A stretch of 64,000 nt of DNA, from positions 1 to 64,000 of the forward strand of contig CAZEDU010000006.1 in NCBI GenBank assembly GCA_964511185.1. The letters are read 5' to 3'. Origin of the DNA: CAZEDU01 sp964511185 (GTDB lineage: Bacteria > Myxococcota > Myxococcia > Myxococcales > Myxococcaceae). Below are positions 33,805 through 42,282 of the stretch, piece by piece. How positions within the stretch are numbered: the stretch's first letter is position 1; each line of letters opens with the position of its first letter. The translations under genes and the position numbers were made by a program. The notes beneath the pieces are model-generated. The model ran no database searches and was not told the origin of the DNA. It was given only the letters and a program-made list of their open reading frames with translations.

Positions 33805-33827
33805 TTTCGATAAATACGGTATCGAAA
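33805..33827. promoter_or_regulatory. Inverted repeat in the hutF / DUF1592 divergent promoter region
   Basis: TTTCGATA-(7)-TATCGAAA, perfect 8-bp arms, in an AT-rich patch of the 133-bp interval between the two divergent starts. It resembles a dimeric regulator site and could serve either direction. AGGAGG at 33881-33886 is the ribosome binding site of the rightward gene. Confidence 0.5.
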
Positions 33828-33890
33828 GCGCCTTGTGTCCTCCCCGGGTGAATCTGCGTTGATTCGCATCGGCTCCACGCAGGAGGCGCC

Positions 33891-35537
33891 ATGCAGAGTC
33901 GGTGGACGGCAGCACTGCTCACCCTCGCGGCCAGCGGCGCGGTCTCCTGCACGGGAGTGATCAGCGACTTCCTGCCCGTCGAGAGCGCCGACGTTGATCC
34001 GTCGAACGCGTCGACGGTGACGTGCGCTGAGGCGCCTCTCACGCCCGCTCGGGTGCGCCGGCTCACGCGGCTGGAGCTCGACAACTCGCTGAGCGACTTG
34101 CTCGGAAAGCCCGTGAACGTGGCGCAGGGCTTCGCGGCCGAAGACTTGGTCTCGGGCTTCTCCAACCACGCCGCGCTGCAGGTCTCTCCGCTCTTCGCGG
34201 ATCAGCTCGACGCCGCCTCCCAAGCGCTGGCGGCGGAGCTCGCGGCGCAGTCGGCGCAAGTCGCGCCGTGCCCGTCCGGGAAGGACGAGCTGCAGTGCGC
34301 GCAGGCCTTCATCGCCGCGTTCGCCAGCAAGGCGTTCCGCCGTCCGGTGACGCCCGGCGAGACCACCGCGCTGCTCGACCTCTTCAAGGCCGGGCGCCAG
34401 GACGCGGCCTACGCCGACGGCATCTCGCTGGTCGTCGAGGGCGTGCTGCAGTCGCCCAGCTTCCTCTACCGCACCGAGCTGGGGACAGGCGCTTCGGCCG
34501 ACGGCCGGGTGGAGCTGACGCCCGACGAGATCGCCTCCGCCCTCTCGTACTTCGCCATCGCCGCGCCGCCCGACGAGGCGCTGCGGGCCGCGGCGAGCTC
34601 CGGCGCGCTGCGCACACCCGACGAGATCGCCGCGCACGCCCGCCGGCTGCTCACCACCGATCCGCGCGCCCGGCCGCAGCTGCGCCAGTTCGTCAAGCAG
34701 TGGCTGGGCCTGTCGAACCTGGGCGCGCTGCAGAAGAGCACGATGGTGTTCCCGAGCTTCACCGACGCGCTGCGCGGCGCGATGGAAGCGGAGCTCGACG
34801 CGTTCATCGACCACGTGCTGTTCGAGCGCGACGCTTCGCTCCAGGAGCTGCTCGCCGCCGACTTCACGTTCGTCGACGAGAAGCTGGCGCCGCACTACGG
34901 GCTCGCGCCGCCGCCGGCGGGGCAGCTGGCGCGCGTGAGCCTGACGCAGCTGCCGCGGCGCGGGCTGCTCAACCAGGCGGGCTTCCTCTCGGTGTTCGCC
35001 CACGTCGACGACAGCTCGCCGGTGCTGCGCGGCAAGCAGGTGCGCACGCGCCTGTTGTGCCTGCCGATGCCGCCCCCGCCGCCGGACGCGCTCGTCACGC
35101 CGCCCGCGCCCAACCCGGCGCTCACCACGCGCGAGCGGGTGGCGGCGCACACCCAGTCGGCCGCGTGCGCCGGTTGCCACGCGCTCATCGACCCCATCGG
35201 CTTCGGCCTCGAGGACTTCGACGGCATCGGCCGGCACCGCACCACCGAGAACGGCAAGCCGGTCGACGCGCAGGGCACGCTGTCGTACGCCGCGACCCAG
35301 ACCCCGTTCACCGGTGGGGCGCAGCTCGCCGCGGCGCTGGCCGAGCACCCCGCGGTGGCGTCGTGCGCCAACGTGCAGCTGTTCCGATACACCTACGGCC
35401 GGGTCGAGCAGAAGGACGACGCCTGCGCGCTGGAGAAGACGCGCGTGGCGTTCGAGCAGAGCGGGTTGTCGGTCATCGAGCAGCTGGTCGCGCAGACGCG
35501 CAACACCTCCTTCATCACTCGGCGAGTCACCCCATGA
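33891..35537 (+). CDS. DUF1592-family lipoprotein with c-type haem motif (pair 1)
   Basis: 548 residues. The lipobox is AVSC near residue 20. Domains in order: DUF1587-like (RVRRLTRLELDNSLSDLLG), DUF1595-like (KAFRRPVTPGETTALLDLF), DUF1592 (VVEGVLQSPSFLYRTELG), DUF1588 with CAGCHALIDPIGFGLEDFDG, whose CxxCH starts at residue 426, and DUF1585 at the C-terminus. Such proteins are abundant in Planctomycetes and Myxococcota and uncharacterised; the CxxCH suggests a covalently bound haem. It overlaps the DUF1552 gene by ATGA, so the two are made together. A paralogous pair sits at 42985-46142. Confidence 0.87.
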   Translation: MQSRWTAALLTLAASGAVSCTGVISDFLPVESADVDPSNASTVTCAEAPLTPARVRRLTRLELDNSLSDLLGKPVNVAQGFAAEDLVSGFSNHAALQVSPLFADQLDAASQALAAELAAQSAQVAPCPSGKDELQCAQAFIAAFASKAFRRPVTPGETTALLDLFKAGRQDAAYADGISLVVEGVLQSPSFLYRTELGTGASADGRVELTPDEIASALSYFAIAAPPDEALRAAASSGALRTPDEIAAHARRLLTTDPRARPQLRQFVKQWLGLSNLGALQKSTMVFPSFTDALRGAMEAELDAFIDHVLFERDASLQELLAADFTFVDEKLAPHYGLAPPPAGQLARVSLTQLPRRGLLNQAGFLSVFAHVDDSSPVLRGKQVRTRLLCLPMPPPPPDALVTPPAPNPALTTRERVAAHTQSAACAGCHALIDPIGFGLEDFDGIGRHRTTENGKPVDAQGTLSYAATQTPFTGGAQLAAALAEHPAVASCANVQLFRYTYGRVEQKDDACALEKTRVAFEQSGLSVIEQLVAQTRNTSFITRRVTP

Positions 35538-36901
35538 GAGCCCATTCGCGTCAGCGTCGCGCTTTCTTGAAATCGCTCGGCACGCTCGGGGCGTCGCTCC
35601 CGTTCGCGCGCTTGCTCGCGAGCAGCGCGGTGGAGGCGGCCGAGCCCGCGCCGCTCCGGTTCCTGGCGCTGTTCACGCCGCACGGCATGGTGCCGGAGTA
35701 CTGGACGCCGCAGGGCACCGAGACGGCGTTCAACATCACGTACCCGAACGCGATGCTGGCGCCGCTCGAGCGGCACCGCTCGAAGATCCTGGTGCTCGAC
35801 GGCCTGGACTACCGGGTGCTCTACGAGCACGGGCAGACCGGCCACGAAGGGGCGCCGGTGACCTTCTTGACCGGCAGCCGGATGGTGAGCGCGAGCGGCG
35901 CCGAGCTGCCCGAGAGCGCGTCGATTGATCAGGTGCTGGCGGAGAAGGTCGGCGCCAGCACCAAGTTCCGCTCGCTCGAGGTGACGGCGTTCCACCAGTA
36001 CTCGGGCCAGCACGTCTACAACTCCATCAGCTTCACGTCGACCGGCCAGCGCGTGCCGTCCGAGCGCAACCCCGCGAACGTCTACAACCGCCTGTTCAAG
36101 GACCTGGCGGTGGGCGCGCCGAGCCCGGAGGTGACGCGGCAGCTGCAGCGCCGACGCAGCCTGCTCGACTACCTGATCAAGGACGTCGGCGCGATGCAGT
36201 CGCGGCTGGCCGGGGCGGAGCGCGCCAAGCTCGACAGCCACCTGACCGCGCTGCGCGACATCGAGCGGCGGCTGGCGACGAGCGGGGTGGCGTGCGGCAG
36301 CAAGCCGGCGCAGCCCCCGTCGTTCTCCAGCTCCGCGGTGGTGCGGGAGGCCAACGCGCCCGAGCTGGTGCGGCTGCACCTGGACCTGGTGGCGCAGGCG
36401 TTCGCGTGTGACCTCACCCGGGTCGCGACGATGACGATGCTGGCCGCGCCGTCGATGCCGTGGATCGGCATCACCGACAACATCCACGACGACATCGCGC
36501 ACATGATCGACGCGTCGGACGCCACCGCGCGCGCGGCGATTCGGCTCAAGCTCGCCAAGGTGCAGGCCTGGTACGCCGAGCAGGTCGCATACCTGATGGA
36601 CAAGCTCGCGGCGATCCCCGAGGGCGACGGGACCGTGCTCGACCACACGCTGATTCTGTGGGGCAACGAGCTGGGGAACCCTTCGAGCCACTCGAACTTA
36701 GGCGTGCCGACCGTGCTGGCCGGCGGCGCGAACGGGCTGTTCCACATGGGGCGATACCTCAAGCTGCGCGGGCCCACCACCTCGGCCTCGAAGGCGGTGC
36801 CGCACAACCAGCTGCTCGTCGCGATCGCCAACGCGTTCGGGCTGTCGGTCAATACGTTCGGTCACCCCGCGTACAGCGGCGCGCTGCCCAACCTGTCGTA
36901 G
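35534..36901 (+). CDS. DUF1552 exported protein (pair 1)
   Basis: 455 residues. A twin-arginine-type leader (RQRRAFLKSLGTLGASLPFA) exports it folded, which suggests a cofactor or metal. The family core is visible: FLALFTPHGMVPEYWTPQG at the start, HEGAPVTFLTGSRM, FACDLTRVATMTMLAAPSMP, HDDIAHMIDASD, and LILWGNELGNPSSHSNLGVP near the end. The layout recalls the alkaline-phosphatase/sulfatase-like DUF1501 proteins, but catalysis is unproven. It is co-translated with the DUF1592 lipoprotein. Its last 53 bases overlap the convergent SemiSWEET gene. Confidence 0.87.
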   Translation: MRAHSRQRRAFLKSLGTLGASLPFARLLASSAVEAAEPAPLRFLALFTPHGMVPEYWTPQGTETAFNITYPNAMLAPLERHRSKILVLDGLDYRVLYEHGQTGHEGAPVTFLTGSRMVSASGAELPESASIDQVLAEKVGASTKFRSLEVTAFHQYSGQHVYNSISFTSTGQRVPSERNPANVYNRLFKDLAVGAPSPEVTRQLQRRRSLLDYLIKDVGAMQSRLAGAERAKLDSHLTALRDIERRLATSGVACGSKPAQPPSFSSSAVVREANAPELVRLHLDLVAQAFACDLTRVATMTMLAAPSMPWIGITDNIHDDIAHMIDASDATARAAIRLKLAKVQAWYAEQVAYLMDKLAAIPEGDGTVLDHTLILWGNELGNPSSHSNLGVPTVLAGGANGLFHMGRYLKLRGPTTSASKAVPHNQLLVAIANAFGLSVNTFGHPAYSGALPNLS

Positions 36902-37160
36902 CGGCCGAGCGCCGCCGATGCCGGAGCACGGTGGCGAAGCCCAACAGCGCGTTGCACAGCAGCAGCGCGTTGGTGACGACGAACACCCAGTTCCGCACCA
37001 GCACGCTGTAGACGGTGAAGCCGGCCGACGCGGTGAGCTGACCCACGAAGAGCCAGCGCGACACGCCTTCGCTCGAGCCCTCCTTCCACTGCTTGAGGAC
37101 CTGCCTGCCGAGGGTGAGCACCAAGATGAAAGAGCTCGCCCAGCCAATGGCTTCGGTCAT
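36849..37160 (-). CDS. SemiSWEET/PQ-loop sugar transporter-like protein
   Basis: 103 residues with three membrane segments (GWASSFILVLTLGRQVLKQW, LFVGQLTASAGFTVYSVLV, VFVVTNALLLCNALLGFATV) in the SemiSWEET arrangement; SSEGVSRWLF is the loop after the first helix. These half-transporters dimerise to pass small sugars or related solutes. The C-terminal 20 residues are Arg-rich and overlap the 3' end of the DUF1552 gene on the other strand. A possible repeat-associated promoter region lies upstream (copy D). Substrate unknown. Confidence 0.75.
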   Translation of the reverse strand: MTEAIGWASSFILVLTLGRQVLKQWKEGSSEGVSRWLFVGQLTASAGFTVYSVLVRNWVFVVTNALLLCNALLGFATVLRHRRRSAATTGWAARRCTRGDRTY

Positions 37161-37171
37161 GCGGAGATCAT

Positions 37172-37255
37172 GGGGATTGTCCCTGGAAGGGACTGTCCCC
37201 GGAAGTGTCGAGCCATGTGCCCGGCCGCTGCTTGCGGAAAACGGGGACAGTCCCC
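37172..37255. repeat. GGGGACAGTCCCC-family repeat, copy D
   Basis: A degenerate pair, GGGGATTGTCCC-TGGAA-GGGACTGTCCCC (37172-37200), and, 42 bases on, a clean GGGGACAGTCCCC (37243-37255). It occupies the region between the divergent SemiSWEET and metallothionein-like genes. Confidence 0.75.
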
Positions 37256-37283
37256 TCCTTGGTCGGCGCGCGGTGAATGCTTA

Positions 37284-37300
37284 CTCCTTTTGAAAAGGAG
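37284..37300 (+). promoter_or_regulatory. Hairpin that covers the Shine-Dalgarno of the next gene
   Basis: CTCCTTTT-G-AAAAGGAG is a perfect inverted repeat. The right arm contains the AGGAG Shine-Dalgarno, 7 bases before the ATG at 37308. In RNA a CUCCUU/AAGGAG stem with a 5-base loop would mask the ribosome binding site, giving temperature- or factor-dependent translation. Confidence 0.5.
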
Positions 37301-37307
37301 AGGACGC

Positions 37308-37541
37308 ATGGACCGCTGCGAAGTGTGCGGGAACGAGTACGACAAGGCGTTCAGGGTGCTGATCGGCGACACGTCGCACGTGTTCGATTCGTTCGAGTGC
37401 GCCATCTACGCGCTCGCGCCCGAGTGCGAGCACTGCTCGGTGCGCATCGTCGGCCACGGCGTGGAGCAAGGCGGTCGCATGTTCTGCTGCGCCAGCTGCG
37501 CGAAGGCCGAAGGCGCGCACGAGGTCGTCGACCGCGCGTGA
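37308..37541 (+). CDS. Small cysteine-rich metallothionein-like protein
   Basis: 77 residues with nine cysteines in paired motifs: CEVCGNEY near the start, the single C of FDSFEC, CEHC in the middle, then CCASC near the end, plus His residues in GDTSHVF and VGHG. The composition suits one or two zinc sites, either a treble-clef ribbon or a prokaryotic metallothionein-like protein. EVCGNEYDKAFRV and FECAIYALAPECEHC recur, as I recall, in small uncharacterised proteins of proteobacteria. Translation may be gated by the hairpin at 37284-37300. ligD follows 44 bases later, on the same strand. Confidence 0.75.
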   Translation: MDRCEVCGNEYDKAFRVLIGDTSHVFDSFECAIYALAPECEHCSVRIVGHGVEQGGRMFCCASCAKAEGAHEVVDRA

Positions 37542-37585
37542 GCCGCTTGCCTCGGCGCGCGCGGACGAGGAGTCTGTCGGGCCGA

Positions 37586-40012
37586 ATGACGAAGAAGACC
37601 ACGTCGGAGCGGCTCCAGCGCTACCGCGAGAAGCGCGACTTCGCCGTCACTTCGGAGCCGTCCCCGGAGGTCCCGGCGCGACTCCCGGCCGACCGGCCCA
37701 CCTTCATGGTGCACAAGCACGACGCGACGCGGTTGCACTACGACCTGCGGCTCGAGATGGACGGCGTGCTCGCGAGCTGGGCCATTCCGAAAGGGCCGAC
37801 GTATGACCCGGACGTGAAGCGCTTGGCGGTGGAGACCGAGGACCACCCGCTGGCGTACGGGAGCTTCGAAGGGCGCATCCCCGACGGCGAGTACGGCGCG
37901 GGGGACTCCATCATCTGGGATCGCGGCACCTACGACACCGTTCCGCCTGGACAGGCGAGCGCGCAGCGGCAGAAAGGCCACCTGCACCTTGAGCTGTTCG
38001 GCGAGAAGCTCAGAGGGCGCTGGCACCTGGTGCGCACGCGGCCCCAGCGCGGCAAGGCGCAGTGGATCTGCTTCAAGGCGAAGGACGGCCTGGAGCGGAA
38101 GGGCTTCGACGTGGTGGCCGAGCGGCCCGAGTCGGTGCTCTCCGGGCGTCGCGTCACGCGCGGGCCAGTGACCCGGGCGTCGCTGCGCGCGCCGCACCCG
38201 GCCCCCGAGGTGTTGCTGGAGCGCGTGTGGCCGCCGATGAACGCGACGCTCGCCCAGCGGCCCGACGCGCGCGAGCGCTACGTCTACGAAGTGAAGTACG
38301 ACGGCTACCGCGGGCTCGCGGCCATCTCGGGCGGGCGGGTCGCCTTTCAGTCGCGCAACGCCATCGACTTCACCGAGCGCTTCCCCCAGCTCGCCGCCGC
38401 GCTGAGACGGCTGCGCGTCGGCGAGGCGGTGCTCGACGGCGAGGTCGTCGGGCTCGACAAGGACGGCGTCTCGCACTTCCAGCTGATTCAGGAACCGGCG
38501 GCGGAGCACCGCTTCGTCGTCTTCGACCTGCTCTGGCTCGAAGGGCACGACCTGCGCGAGCAGCCGCTGGAGGAGCGACGCGAGCTGCTCGAGAGCCTGA
38601 TGGCGAACGTGCCGCGGCCGCTCGAGCTGGCGCAGCGCATCGACTTGCCGCTCGCCGACGCGCTCGCCGCCGTGCGGCACATGCGGATGGAAGGGCTGAT
38701 GGCCAAGCGGCGCGGCTCGAAGTACGTCGGCGCGCGCTCACGCGACTGGCTCAAGCTCAAGGTGTCCACGGCGCAGGAGGTCGCGATCGTCGGCTACACG
38801 CCCATCTCCAGCGGCAAAGAGGAGATCGGCGCGCTCCTGTTGGGGCTTTGGGAGAAAGGACGGTTCGTCTTCGCGGGCAAGGTCGGCACCGGCTTCGACG
38901 CGAAGACGCGCAAAGGGCTCTTCGCGCGCCTGGAGCGAGACCGCGTCGACAAGCCGCAGGTCACCGGCGCGCCCCGGTTTCGGGACGCGCGGTGGGTGAA
39001 GCCCAAGCTCGTCGCGCAGGTCGCCTTCGGGGATTGGACGCGCGATGGCAAGCTGAGGCACCCGTCCTTTCAGGGGCTCCGGGAAGACAAGTCGCCCAAG
39101 GACTGCGTGCGCGAGATGCCGAAGGAACAGAACGGGCCGCCCAGGCACGTGGTGAAGCTCACGAGCGCGGACAAGAAGCTCTTCCCCCAGAGCGGCATCA
39201 CCAAAGGCGAGATGGTCGCGTACTACCGCGAGGTCGCGCCGGTGCTGGTGCCCGCGCTCGACCAGCGCCCCCTGGTGTTCGAGCAGTGGCCGCGAGGCAT
39301 CTCTCACCCGGGCATCTACCGGCAAGGCGTGAAGGGACAGCCCGCGTGGGCGACCACCGCCGACGTCGTGCACAACAGCAAGTCGGTGAAGCACCTGGTG
39401 GTCGACCGGCCCGAGACGCTCGAGTGGATCGCCAACCAGAACGCCATCACCTTGCACGCCTGGCACAGCCACCTGCCCATGCTCGACGAGCCGGACTGGG
39501 TGCTGTTCGATCTGGATCCGCCCGATTCGGATCCGAACGCCTGGAAGAAGCTGGTGCGCATCGCGAATGCGCTGCGGGGGATGCTCGAGGAGCTGAGCAT
39601 CGAGAGCGTGCCGAAGACGTCGGGCAAGCGCGGGCTGCACGTGCTGGTGCCGCTGGCCCGCGGACACACGTATGAAGACGCGTTGAACTTCGCGATCGCG
39701 GTGACGGCGACGCTCGAGCGCGGGCTGCCGAGCCTGGCGACGACGGAGCGCGCCCTCTCGAAGCGCCGCGGGCGGCTGTACCTGGACGCGATGCAGAACG
39801 GGCGCGGCAAGACGGTGGTCGCGCCGTACTCGCTGCGGGCGGTGGAGGGGGCGACCTTCTCCGCGCCGCTCCAGTGGTCGGAGGTCACCGAGTCGCTCGA
39901 CCCGAAGGCGTTCAACCTTCGAACGGCGGCGGAGCGGCTCGACCAGGTCGGCGACCTGTTCCGCCATGCCCTCGAAGGGCGGCAGCGCCTGCCTCGCTTC
40001 GCGTCCTCCTGA
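37586..40012 (+). CDS. ligD: ATP-dependent DNA ligase D (PE-LIG-POL)
   Basis: 808 residues for non-homologous end joining. Domains run phosphoesterase (HKHDATRLHYDLRLEMDG, residues 43-60), ATP ligase (YEVKYDGYRG, nucleotidylated lysine K237, plus the OB fold around 400-510), then the archaeo-eukaryotic primase-type polymerase (FDLDPPD, D642/D644, and PKTSGKRGLHVLVPL). This is the Pseudomonas-like order. ATG at 37586 has a GAGGAG about 11 bases upstream. LigD normally works with Ku, which is not in this window. Confidence 0.95.
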   Translation: MTKKTTSERLQRYREKRDFAVTSEPSPEVPARLPADRPTFMVHKHDATRLHYDLRLEMDGVLASWAIPKGPTYDPDVKRLAVETEDHPLAYGSFEGRIPDGEYGAGDSIIWDRGTYDTVPPGQASAQRQKGHLHLELFGEKLRGRWHLVRTRPQRGKAQWICFKAKDGLERKGFDVVAERPESVLSGRRVTRGPVTRASLRAPHPAPEVLLERVWPPMNATLAQRPDARERYVYEVKYDGYRGLAAISGGRVAFQSRNAIDFTERFPQLAAALRRLRVGEAVLDGEVVGLDKDGVSHFQLIQEPAAEHRFVVFDLLWLEGHDLREQPLEERRELLESLMANVPRPLELAQRIDLPLADALAAVRHMRMEGLMAKRRGSKYVGARSRDWLKLKVSTAQEVAIVGYTPISSGKEEIGALLLGLWEKGRFVFAGKVGTGFDAKTRKGLFARLERDRVDKPQVTGAPRFRDARWVKPKLVAQVAFGDWTRDGKLRHPSFQGLREDKSPKDCVREMPKEQNGPPRHVVKLTSADKKLFPQSGITKGEMVAYYREVAPVLVPALDQRPLVFEQWPRGISHPGIYRQGVKGQPAWATTADVVHNSKSVKHLVVDRPETLEWIANQNAITLHAWHSHLPMLDEPDWVLFDLDPPDSDPNAWKKLVRIANALRGMLEELSIESVPKTSGKRGLHVLVPLARGHTYEDALNFAIAVTATLERGLPSLATTERALSKRRGRLYLDAMQNGRGKTVVAPYSLRAVEGATFSAPLQWSEVTESLDPKAFNLRTAAERLDQVGDLFRHALEGRQRLPRFASS

Positions 40013-40076
40013 GGTCCCAGGAAGCAGCGGGAATTGGCTGACGCCGGCGATGCCCTTTGCGCCGCTTGCCAAGTGG

Positions 40077-40383
40077 TCAGAGGCGAACCCGCCAGTAGCC
40101 TGGTCGTCGGCGGTTATGAGCGACGGCCAAGACACGGAACTCCTCAGGCAGCTCGATGTAGAACAGCGTGTACGGGAAACGTCGGACCGGGCAACGACGG
40201 ATCTCGAACCGGCGAGATACTCTCTTAGCCAGCGGGAACGAACGAGGGCGTCGCACGATCTCACGACCGCTCTCGAACGGCGGCCACGAAGTCTGTGCCG
40301 AGGCCGGCGCGCTCTTCGTACCAGGACTCAGCAGCCGCGAGCTCTTGCTCGGCCGCCGGATCAAGGTTGACGGGCTTGGTCAC
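40077..40383 (-). pseudogene. ParE/RelE-type toxin with a one-base frameshift
   Basis: The reading starts with GTG at 40383, overlapping the antitoxin stop as GTGA, and gives VTKPVNLDPAAEQELAAAES then WYEERAGLGTDFVAAV, the first half of a ParE-family toxin, before a premature stop. The second half is in the next frame: FESGREIVRRPRSFPLAKRV and VRRFPYTLFYIELPEEFRVL, ending LAVAHNRRRPGYWRVRL, the ParE signature. One extra base near 40278-40284 (a CGGCGG run) explains it; 307 bases is 102 codons plus one. It is either a real inactivation or a sequencing error in a draft assembly. Confidence 0.8.
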
Positions 40384-40622
40384 GTTTTCCGGCGATGCTT
40401 TGCGTCCAACTCGTCACAAGCGGCGTCCAAACTCTTGCCGCTCGTCTCGCCGCTCAGTGCCCTGGCCGCCCGCTGTTCGAGCTCGCTTGCCCACGCCTGC
40501 TCGACCGCGAGGGGATCCTCGGGCGCTGAGTCCTCCAAGCTCCTGATGAGGTCGTGCACGAGGCGACCCCGCTCGGTTGGGGGAAGTCTCAAGGCTTCAT
40601 CGAGTAGGTCGCGCGGAGCCAT
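40380..40622 (-). CDS. Addiction-module antitoxin (component type)
   Basis: 80 residues. The pattern LLDEALRLPPTERGRLVHDL followed by IRSLEDSAPEDPLAVEQAWA matches the putative addiction-module component family that pairs with ParE-like toxins. ATG at 40622 starts the family N-terminus; the open frame upstream is spurious. The stop overlaps the toxin start by GTGA. A -10-like TAAAAT (minus strand, 40633-40638) lies 10 bases before the ATG and no Shine-Dalgarno is seen, so the message may be leaderless. The antitoxin is intact while the toxin is frameshifted. Confidence 0.82.
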   Translation of the reverse strand: MAPRDLLDEALRLPPTERGRLVHDLIRSLEDSAPEDPLAVEQAWASELEQRAARALSGETSGKSLDAACDELDAKHRRKT

Positions 40623-40814
40623 GGTGAGAGCAATTTTATCATCGCCTCCGAAGCACCAGGAAGTCTCCAGGCGTGGTGCGTGGAAGACCGGGAGGTTGGG
40701 GGCAAGGAAACGTTGATTCTGGGCTGGTCGCTGAAACGCCAAGGCGACAGCCTCGGACACCCCTCCCGTCACCTTTTCGGCGCTCTCGTCGACAATACCG
40801 GTGAGAGGTTCTTC

Positions 40815-42236
40815 ATGGAGCGACCGACCGCGCCCTGCTGGCTCTTGTGTTTTGCCCTCGCCAGCTGCGCGCCCCTCGCAGCGGGCACCGAGGCCGAGCT
40901 CGAAGAAGAGGAGCACGGCAGCGGCAGCGAAGAGACCCTTCAGGCCTCGCCCGGCCCGCAGGGGGTCGTCTTCGCCGCGCCCGACGATTCGGCCACCGTG
41001 CCCCCAGTCCAGGCCGCCGACGGCAGCCTCACCTGCCCGCTGCCCGAGCCGGACTACAAGCTCATCAACGGCAAGTGCGTGCCGTCGTGCGGGCGGGCCG
41101 GCGGCAACGCCTGCACCGCGGCTGGCGCCTTCGCCTGCCAGGGTGAGCAGTCGTTCGTCTCACACGACTGCGCGGTTTGCTGCCGAAAGTGCGACCGCGC
41201 CACGCCGCCGAGCGCGCTGCCGGTCATTCACTACTACGGCATGTTCCAGGGAGCCGACGGCAACCCCGATGACGCATTGAACACGACGCTCATCGTCCCC
41301 AACACCGAGGTCATCTTCGGGGTGGGCAGCCCCTACCTCTTCGATTCTCCGGGTTGGAGGCCGGTCCAAGGCGGCAATCTCTTGACCGGTACGTACGCGA
41401 GCTATCCCACGTGCGGCGACTTCACGCCCGAGTTCCAGAAGTGGCGCGGGCGGGGCGCGAAGCTGGGCAAGCTGCTCACCAACGAGCAGCTCGAGGCGTG
41501 GCTCGACCACGGCACCGCGGCCGACCGCATCGAGCGAATCCTCCGGTACGGCTGGGACTACGTCGTCATCGACGAGATTGGCGGAGTCGCCTGGCGCGAC
41601 TCGGGCCGCTACGGGCCGAAGGCGGTGGCGATGCTCAACCAGCTGGGCGCGCGCGGGCTCTCGAAGAAGATCATCTTTTGGGTCAACCCAACAACGACGC
41701 AGGTCTGGTACGACCCCGCCGTCCACCCGACCGGCGCGGCGGGCGAGTACAAGAAGCTGCTCGCGGCCTGCCAACAGCACTGCAAGCGCCTCGTCTGGGA
41801 GACGTACCCGCAAGACAGCACCACCTGTTCGAGCAACTGGAAGCGGTGCCTCACCACGTTCACCGCCGTCTCGCCGGACTATGGCGCGGCGAAGTACTTG
41901 GAGTGGACGGCGAACCGGTTGAGCAACGCGCTCCAGGGAACCAACCGGGTGTCGCTCTCGGGGTTGGGGCTTGGAAACTTGAACCCGGTTCGCTACCTGA
42001 ACGTCGCGCAGTGCGACCTCGTTCCCTATCGAGGCAACTGCCCTCAGAGCCCAGGCTCGGGCGGGCTCCACCGGCAGTTCTCGGTGCTGCACGGCGGCAC
42101 GTTCGCCAAGTACCAGTGCGGCGTGGCGTTCTACGGCCATACCCACGCCGCGCCGACCACGAGCTGGTCGCTCGCCGACCTGGCGAACCACCTGCGCAAC
42201 CTCACAAGCTGGTGGAGCACCCACGGCTGCCGCTGA
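40815..42236 (+). CDS. Lipoprotein with cysteine-rich segment and TIM-barrel-like domain, unrecognised
   Basis: 473 residues. A lipoprotein signal (PCWLLCFALASC) is followed by an acidic linker, then a Cys-rich stretch at about residues 75-130 (CPLPEPDYKLINGKCVPSCG and CAVCCRKC). The large C-terminal part has alternating strands and helices, with WDYVVIDEIGGVAW and KIIFWVNPTTTQVWYD, and an acidic residue at a strand end as in glycosidase-type barrels. It has no family I can name. ATG at 40815 is preferred for the signal peptide. The adjacent DUF420 gene, 46 bases downstream, may be co-transcribed. Confidence 0.65.
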   Translation: MERPTAPCWLLCFALASCAPLAAGTEAELEEEEHGSGSEETLQASPGPQGVVFAAPDDSATVPPVQAADGSLTCPLPEPDYKLINGKCVPSCGRAGGNACTAAGAFACQGEQSFVSHDCAVCCRKCDRATPPSALPVIHYYGMFQGADGNPDDALNTTLIVPNTEVIFGVGSPYLFDSPGWRPVQGGNLLTGTYASYPTCGDFTPEFQKWRGRGAKLGKLLTNEQLEAWLDHGTAADRIERILRYGWDYVVIDEIGGVAWRDSGRYGPKAVAMLNQLGARGLSKKIIFWVNPTTTQVWYDPAVHPTGAAGEYKKLLAACQQHCKRLVWETYPQDSTTCSSNWKRCLTTFTAVSPDYGAAKYLEWTANRLSNALQGTNRVSLSGLGLGNLNPVRYLNVAQCDLVPYRGNCPQSPGSGGLHRQFSVLHGGTFAKYQCGVAFYGHTHAAPTTSWSLADLANHLRNLTSWWSTHGCR

Positions 42237-42282
42237 TGACCGCGCGTTCACCCAAGGCTGGCAAGCGCACGGGTGATCCACT

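Noticed and set aside
32391..35348. Upstream extension of the M20 deacylase frame to more than 1300 codons
   Set aside because: It is antisense to the DUF1592 gene and out of frame with hutF; GTG at 32390 starts the family N-terminus.
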